This document shows positions 60,756 through 64,000 of a stretch of 64,000 bases of DNA, piece by piece. The DNA is from Companilactobacillus keshanensis (lineage in GTDB: Bacteria; Bacillota; Bacilli; Lactobacillales; Lactobacillaceae), in contig NZ_RHOS01000010.1 in assembly GCF_003946205.1 (NCBI RefSeq), positions 1 to 64,000 of the forward strand, written 5' to 3'. The notes below the pieces were generated by a model. The model made no database searches and was not told where the DNA came from. It saw nothing but the letters and a program-made list of their open reading frames with translations. The number at the start of each line of letters is the position of its first letter. Position 1 is the stretch's first letter. Both the position numbers and the translations under genes were made by a program.

Positions 60756-61022
60756 TTATTTATTTATTTTTCTACGTTCTCTGATATTACTGATGTTGCC
60801 AATAACGACTTCTTTAAATTCATTCAAATCAAAATTGTAAATGTCTGATAGAACGAATAGCAATTCACCGTCGATTATCTTGTTCTTATCAGTTTCAATG
60901 GCACTCAAAACTGATGTAGAAGTAGAATAACCATACTTATCTTTGGCAATATGGGTTACTTGTAATAATGTAAGTTCTGAAAAGAACCTTTTAGTTTTTA
61001 AATATCTTCCAATTGTTATCAT
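60756..61022 (-). CDS. Small XRE-like HTH protein
   Basis: 88 residues with an XRE-type helix-turn-helix (about 10-70, LLQVTHIAKDKYGYSTSTSV then IETDKNKIIDGELLF). No effector domain. The SD (GAGG, 13 bases upstream) is weak. It is divergent from a second small HTH gene, in a cI/cro-like arrangement with a palindrome between them. Confidence 0.7.
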   Translation of the reverse strand: MITIGRYLKTKRFFSELTLLQVTHIAKDKYGYSTSTSVLSAIETDKNKIIDGELLFVLSDIYNFDLNEFKEVVIGNISNIRERRKINK

Positions 61023-61061
61023 GTGTCAAATATAACCTCTATCTTTCATATATGATATTTT

Positions 61062-61080
61062 AGCGTAAATTACGACACTT
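61062..61080. promoter_or_regulatory. Palindromic operator candidate between divergent HTH genes
   Basis: CGTAAATTACG (61064-61074) is a perfect palindrome lying between a minus-strand TTAGCA -35 and TAAAAT -10. The plus-strand promoter TTGAAA-17-TAGTAT follows some 30 bp on. Confidence 0.6.
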
Positions 61081-61177
61081 TGCTAAAAAAATATGTTGAA
61101 ATATTCTACAAATTAACTTAGTATATAGGTGTAATCCTTATTGAAGGAAAATATATTCCACGAAGGAAAAAATTACA

Positions 61178-61393
61178 ATGTATGATAATCAGTGTCTAAA
61201 AACTTTCTGTCTTATGCACCAAATCAAGCAAAGTGACATTGCCGACTTGTTAGAGAAATCTAAATCGACTGTTCATCGTAAGAACAGGGATCTGGGCTTT
61301 ACTCAACAGGAAATTATCAAGCTCCACGAAACCTATGATATTCCCATTGAAGTCTTCTTCCACAATAGCGATGATGAAGAAGTTCCAATCTAA
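61178..61393 (+). CDS. Small HTH DNA-binding protein (Cro-like)
   Basis: 71 residues: an HTH (QIKQSDIADLLEKSKSTVHR, about 16-36) and an acidic C-terminal tail (HNSDDEEVPI). Resembles phage-type or mobile-element repressors, but no phage genes are near. AAGGA precedes the ATG with promoter TTGAAA-17-TAGTAT. Confidence 0.72.
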   Translation: MYDNQCLKTFCLMHQIKQSDIADLLEKSKSTVHRKNRDLGFTQQEIIKLHETYDIPIEVFFHNSDDEEVPI

Positions 61394-61460
61394 CACCCCA
61401 TTTATAGGGAGGATATTTTTGGGTGCAAAAAAATAAAATTTCATCCTAAATAAAGATTCA

Positions 61461-61495
61461 AAAAGCCAAACTTCTATTCAAGAGGTTTGGCTTTT
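61461..61495. terminator. Terminator overlapping end of zur
   Basis: AAAAGCCAAAC pairs with GTTTGGCTTTTT. It includes the last codons of zur and serves both the small HTH gene (plus) and zur (minus). Confidence 0.85.
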
Positions 61496-61923
61496 TCATT
61501 TTGTGCTTTTACGCAATCGGGGCACAAACCATAGATCTCAATAGCATGTGTGTCGACTTGGCAGCCTGGTAATTGTTTAGTGAAGAAATCCATAGGACAC
61601 TCCTTTAATTCAATCACTTTACCGCAATTAGAACAAATAAAATGATGATGATGTGGTTGTTCAAAATCACATTGAAACTTGATCATCGTCTTATTCTTCT
61701 CTTGATATTCTACTAAGCCAATATCTGAAAACTCTTTAATATTTCGATAAACCGTATTGTGACTGATGCCTGGATATAATGATCGCATATAGGCGTCAAC
61801 AACACTGATCTGAACATAACTTGAAATAAACTTACTCAAATAATCAATCAAATCAATTCGTTGTTTGGTCACTTTATAATTGTTGTTTTTTAAAATTTGA
61901 AGTGCTTCTTTCAAAATATTCAC
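61474..61923 (-). CDS. zur: Fur family zinc uptake regulator Zur
   Basis: 149 residues closely resembling Bacillus Zur in layout: winged helix with ISHNTVYRNIKEFSDIGLV, the regulatory zinc region CDFEQPHHHHFICSNCGK, and the structural pair YGLCPDC. It represses zinc uptake genes when zinc is sufficient; a matching operator lies before the zinc lipoprotein gene 1.8 kb away. The start is unclear: GTG at 61923 has no SD, whereas TTG at 61914 sits six bases after AGGTG. Confidence 0.9.
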   Translation of the reverse strand: MNILKEALQILKNNNYKVTKQRIDLIDYLSKFISSYVQISVVDAYMRSLYPGISHNTVYRNIKEFSDIGLVEYQEKNKTMIKFQCDFEQPHHHHFICSNCGKVIELKECPMDFFTKQLPGCQVDTHAIEIYGLCPDCVKAQNEKAKPLE

Positions 61924-62057
61924 CTGTTCTAATTATTTTTATAAGTTTAACACATCGAAAGCTTTTATTTATGTAAGCCCTTGCATTAATATAATATGTC
62001 ATATATAGTCTAATTGTTATTTAATACATCATATTGATGACTAAGGAGATATATCTG
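61924..62057 (+). promoter_or_regulatory. Promoter region of ppdK
   Basis: TTGCAT (about 61982), 17 bp, TATAGT is a good promoter on the plus strand; AAGGAG lies nine bases before the ppdK ATG. Confidence 0.55.
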
Positions 62058-64000
62058 ATGAAACAAATTTATTTCTTTTCCGAAGGTAACAAAGACATGC
62101 GCCAACTTTTAGGTGGTAAAGGAGCAAATCTGGCCGAAATGACTAGATTAAAACTTCCCGTTCCAGCGGGTTTTACGATCACCACTGAAGCTTGCCATGC
62201 GTACCAAAGAAATAATAATGAACTCAGCGACAGTCTCATTCAAGAAATTGATAATGCTTTGATTAAATTAAGCGAATATACAAATAAAAGCTTTAATGAC
62301 AAAACTAATCCCCTCTTGATCTCGGTTCGTTCTGGTGCTGCGATTTCCATGCCCGGAATGATGGATACTATTTTAAATATCGGTTTGAATGACGAATCCG
62401 TTGTTGCTTTAGCAAAAATAACTAACAACGAACGTTTCGCTTATGACAGTTATCGCCGTCTGTTAGCTATGTTTGGTAACGTAGTCTACGGTATTTCTGA
62501 AGAAATCTTTGATCAAGTTTTAACTGATACTAAAAAGGATAATAATTACAAATCCGACATTGAATTAACAACAGACGATCTAAAATCCATTGTAGAGCGT
62601 TTCAAGGAGATTTACACCCAAGATGCTCACAAGGCCTTCCCTCAAAATCCACAAGAACAGCTACTAGCCGCAGTCAACTCAGTTTTTGAATCTTGGGACA
62701 ATAATCGTGCTCGTGTTTATCGTAAACAAAATAACATTCCTGAAACTCTGGGGACAGCCGTAAATGTTCAAACAATGGTCTTTGGTAATGCTGGTGAGGA
62801 CTGTGGTACTGGAGTTGCTTTTACTAGAAATCCTGCTACTGGAGAGAAGAACCTTTTTGGTGAATATCTACTGAATGCTCAAGGTGAAGACGTTGTTTCT
62901 GGCGTTAGAACCCCTCAACCAATCGATACTTTAAAATTATCTATGCCAAAAATTTACGATCAATTCGCCGAAATTGCTCAAAAGCTTGAGGATCACTACG
63001 AAGATATGCAAGATCTTGAATTTACGATCGAACATGGAGAACTTTTCTTATTACAAGCTCGTGATGGTAAACGTACTCCAGAAGCAGCTGTTAAAATTGC
63101 CGTTGACCTGGTTAATGAAGGCTTGATCGGCAAAAAAACGGCTATTAAGCGTATTGACCCAGAATCAATTTCAGCAATGCTACATGCCGATTTTGATAAA
63201 GTCGAACTAAAGAAACACACATCTCTAACGACCGGACTTCCTGCCTCACCTGGTGCCGCTAGTGGACAAATTTATTTCACGGCTGAAGAGGCCAAAAATG
63301 CTCACGACGACAAACATCAAAAAGTTATCTTAGTTCGCCAAGATACTTCACCTGAAGATATAGAGGGTATGGTCGTTAGTGAGGCTATCGTAACTTCTCG
63401 TGGTGGTATGACATCTCACGCTGCTGTCGTTGCCCGAGGAATGGGTTCTACCGGTGTTGTCGGTGCACATGAACTACAAGTGGACTACAAAAATAAAGTC
63501 GCTAAGATCAACGATACGGTCCTCAAGCCTGGTGATTGGATCTCAGTTGACGGTACTAAGGGTAAAATCTATTCCGGTCAGATCCCTACTAGTGAGGCTG
63601 TTATTAAGGGTGATCTTTCAATCCTACTAGATTGGGCCAAGGAAATAAGTGACATGGGTGTCTACACTAATGCTGATACACCTGCAGATTTCCAAAAGGC
63701 ACTCGATTTTGATGCTGATGGAATTGGTTTAACTAGAACTGAGCACATGTTCTTCAAGGCTGAAAGACTTCTACAAATGAGACGTCTCATTTTGGCCAAA
63801 GACGCCACTGGTAGAAAAGATCCGCTTGAAAAATTACTTGCTATGCAACAAAACGACTTCTATGAAATATATAAATTATCTGCTGGTAAATCCGTTACTG
63901 TAAGACTTTTGGACCCACCTTTACACGAATTTTTACCTCACGATACTAAAGAAATCAAGTTAGTAGCTGATGAATTAAATGAAACTACTGAAGATCTGGA
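62058..64000 (+). CDS. ppdK: Pyruvate, phosphate dikinase (5' part; runs off the window)
   Basis: 647 codons are present and the frame is still open at the window end; the family is usually about 870-880 residues. An N-terminal ATP-grasp domain (LGGKGANLAEMTRLKLPVPAGF, then SVRSGAAISMPGMMDT) precedes the mobile histidine domain with GGMTSHAAVVARG (His454, the phosphorylated residue), and the PEP-binding barrel begins near residue 530 (DGIGLTRTEHMFF). It interconverts pyruvate, ATP and phosphate with PEP, AMP and pyrophosphate, and may be gluconeogenic here. No PPDK regulatory kinase is seen. Confidence 0.95.
   Translation, partial: MKQIYFFSEGNKDMRQLLGGKGANLAEMTRLKLPVPAGFTITTEACHAYQRNNNELSDSLIQEIDNALIKLSEYTNKSFNDKTNPLLISVRSGAAISMPGMMDTILNIGLNDESVVALAKITNNERFAYDSYRRLLAMFGNVVYGISEEIFDQVLTDTKKDNNYKSDIELTTDDLKSIVERFKEIYTQDAHKAFPQNPQEQLLAAVNSVFESWDNNRARVYRKQNNIPETLGTAVNVQTMVFGNAGEDCGTGVAFTRNPATGEKNLFGEYLLNAQGEDVVSGVRTPQPIDTLKLSMPKIYDQFAEIAQKLEDHYEDMQDLEFTIEHGELFLLQARDGKRTPEAAVKIAVDLVNEGLIGKKTAIKRIDPESISAMLHADFDKVELKKHTSLTTGLPASPGAASGQIYFTAEEAKNAHDDKHQKVILVRQDTSPEDIEGMVVSEAIVTSRGGMTSHAAVVARGMGSTGVVGAHELQVDYKNKVAKINDTVLKPGDWISVDGTKGKIYSGQIPTSEAVIKGDLSILLDWAKEISDMGVYTNADTPADFQKALDFDADGIGLTRTEHMFFKAERLLQMRRLILAKDATGRKDPLEKLLAMQQNDFYEIYKLSAGKSVTVRLLDPPLHEFLPHDTKEIKLVADELNETTEDL

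Noticed and set aside
60756-61393. Prophage remnant
   Set aside because: Only two small HTH genes, no integrase, attachment repeats or structural genes nearby.

Overview
The window looks like chromosomal DNA of a low-GC lactic acid bacterium of the family Lactobacillaceae. The signs are a phosphoketolase, PepO and C69 dipeptidases, a choloylglycine-hydrolase-family enzyme, a surface protein with an SLAP-like C-terminus, a D-aspartate-ligase-like ATP-grasp protein beside an asparagine synthase, a T-box leader and strong AGGAGG ribosome binding sites. A Companilactobacillus-like species is my best guess, but that is inference. I see no rRNA or tRNA genes, no complete insertion sequence, no CRISPR array and no prophage structural genes.

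Layout. 0.2-1.3 kb: a CPBP membrane protease, then a 27-codon Fst/Lpt-like type I toxin with its own convergent antisense RNA. 1.3-3.8 kb: a MerR-controlled group (two SDR proteins, a cupin, the regulator) with two matching operators. 3.9-8.5 kb: a MacB/FtsX-type ABC exporter and an MFS drug exporter. 8.7-15.9 kb: PepO, a universal stress protein, a D-Asp-ligase-like ATP-grasp enzyme, asparagine synthase and a metallophosphatase. 16-21.7 kb: GNAT, a small ABC exporter, Tag, a second stress protein, a divergent glycerate-kinase-like protein and a tyrosine phosphatase. 22-28.9 kb: a small membrane protein, a secreted SLAP-type protein, phosphoketolase, a GntR regulator, an unassigned RNA-like fold and a choloylglycine-family hydrolase. 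29-31.8 kb: a Dyp peroxidase, a methionine-type T-box, a 36-codon ORF and O-acetylhomoserine sulfhydrylase. 31.9-36.3 kb: PH-domain membrane proteins, a small gene broken by an amber codon, an anion transporter and a DUF1706 protein. 36.6-40.2 kb: serine dehydratase subunits, a 115-bp tandem repeat and a C69 dipeptidase. 40.3-49.8 kb: lipoate ligase, a LOG-family protein, a DrrAB-type exporter with a MarR regulator, a P-type ATPase, an M20 peptidase, an isochorismatase-like hydrolase and ArsC. 49.9-55.1 kb: an LCP protein, a thioredoxin and CsoR-like repressor sharing one operator type, RlmA, two VIT transporters and a Fur/PerR regulator. 55.2-64 kb: small membrane and HTH proteins, a KDG/sugar cluster with cre-like sites, a zinc-binding lipoprotein with a Zur-box-like operator, Zur itself, and the first 647 codons of pyruvate phosphate dikinase.

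The most interesting items are local regulatory circuits readable directly from the DNA: the toxin/antisense locus with its split direct repeat; the CsoR-family repressor that lacks the usual C-H-C ligands but has TACCC-N4-GGGTA sites in the 17-bp spacers of its own and the thioredoxin promoter; the four-way-junction fold at 27.67-27.82 kb; the 115-bp palindrome-bearing repeats downstream of the dipeptidase; and a possible non-canonical AUC start on the ATP-grasp ligase. No computation was run. Folds and operators were found by eye, and start codons were chosen from visible Shine-Dalgarno sequences.
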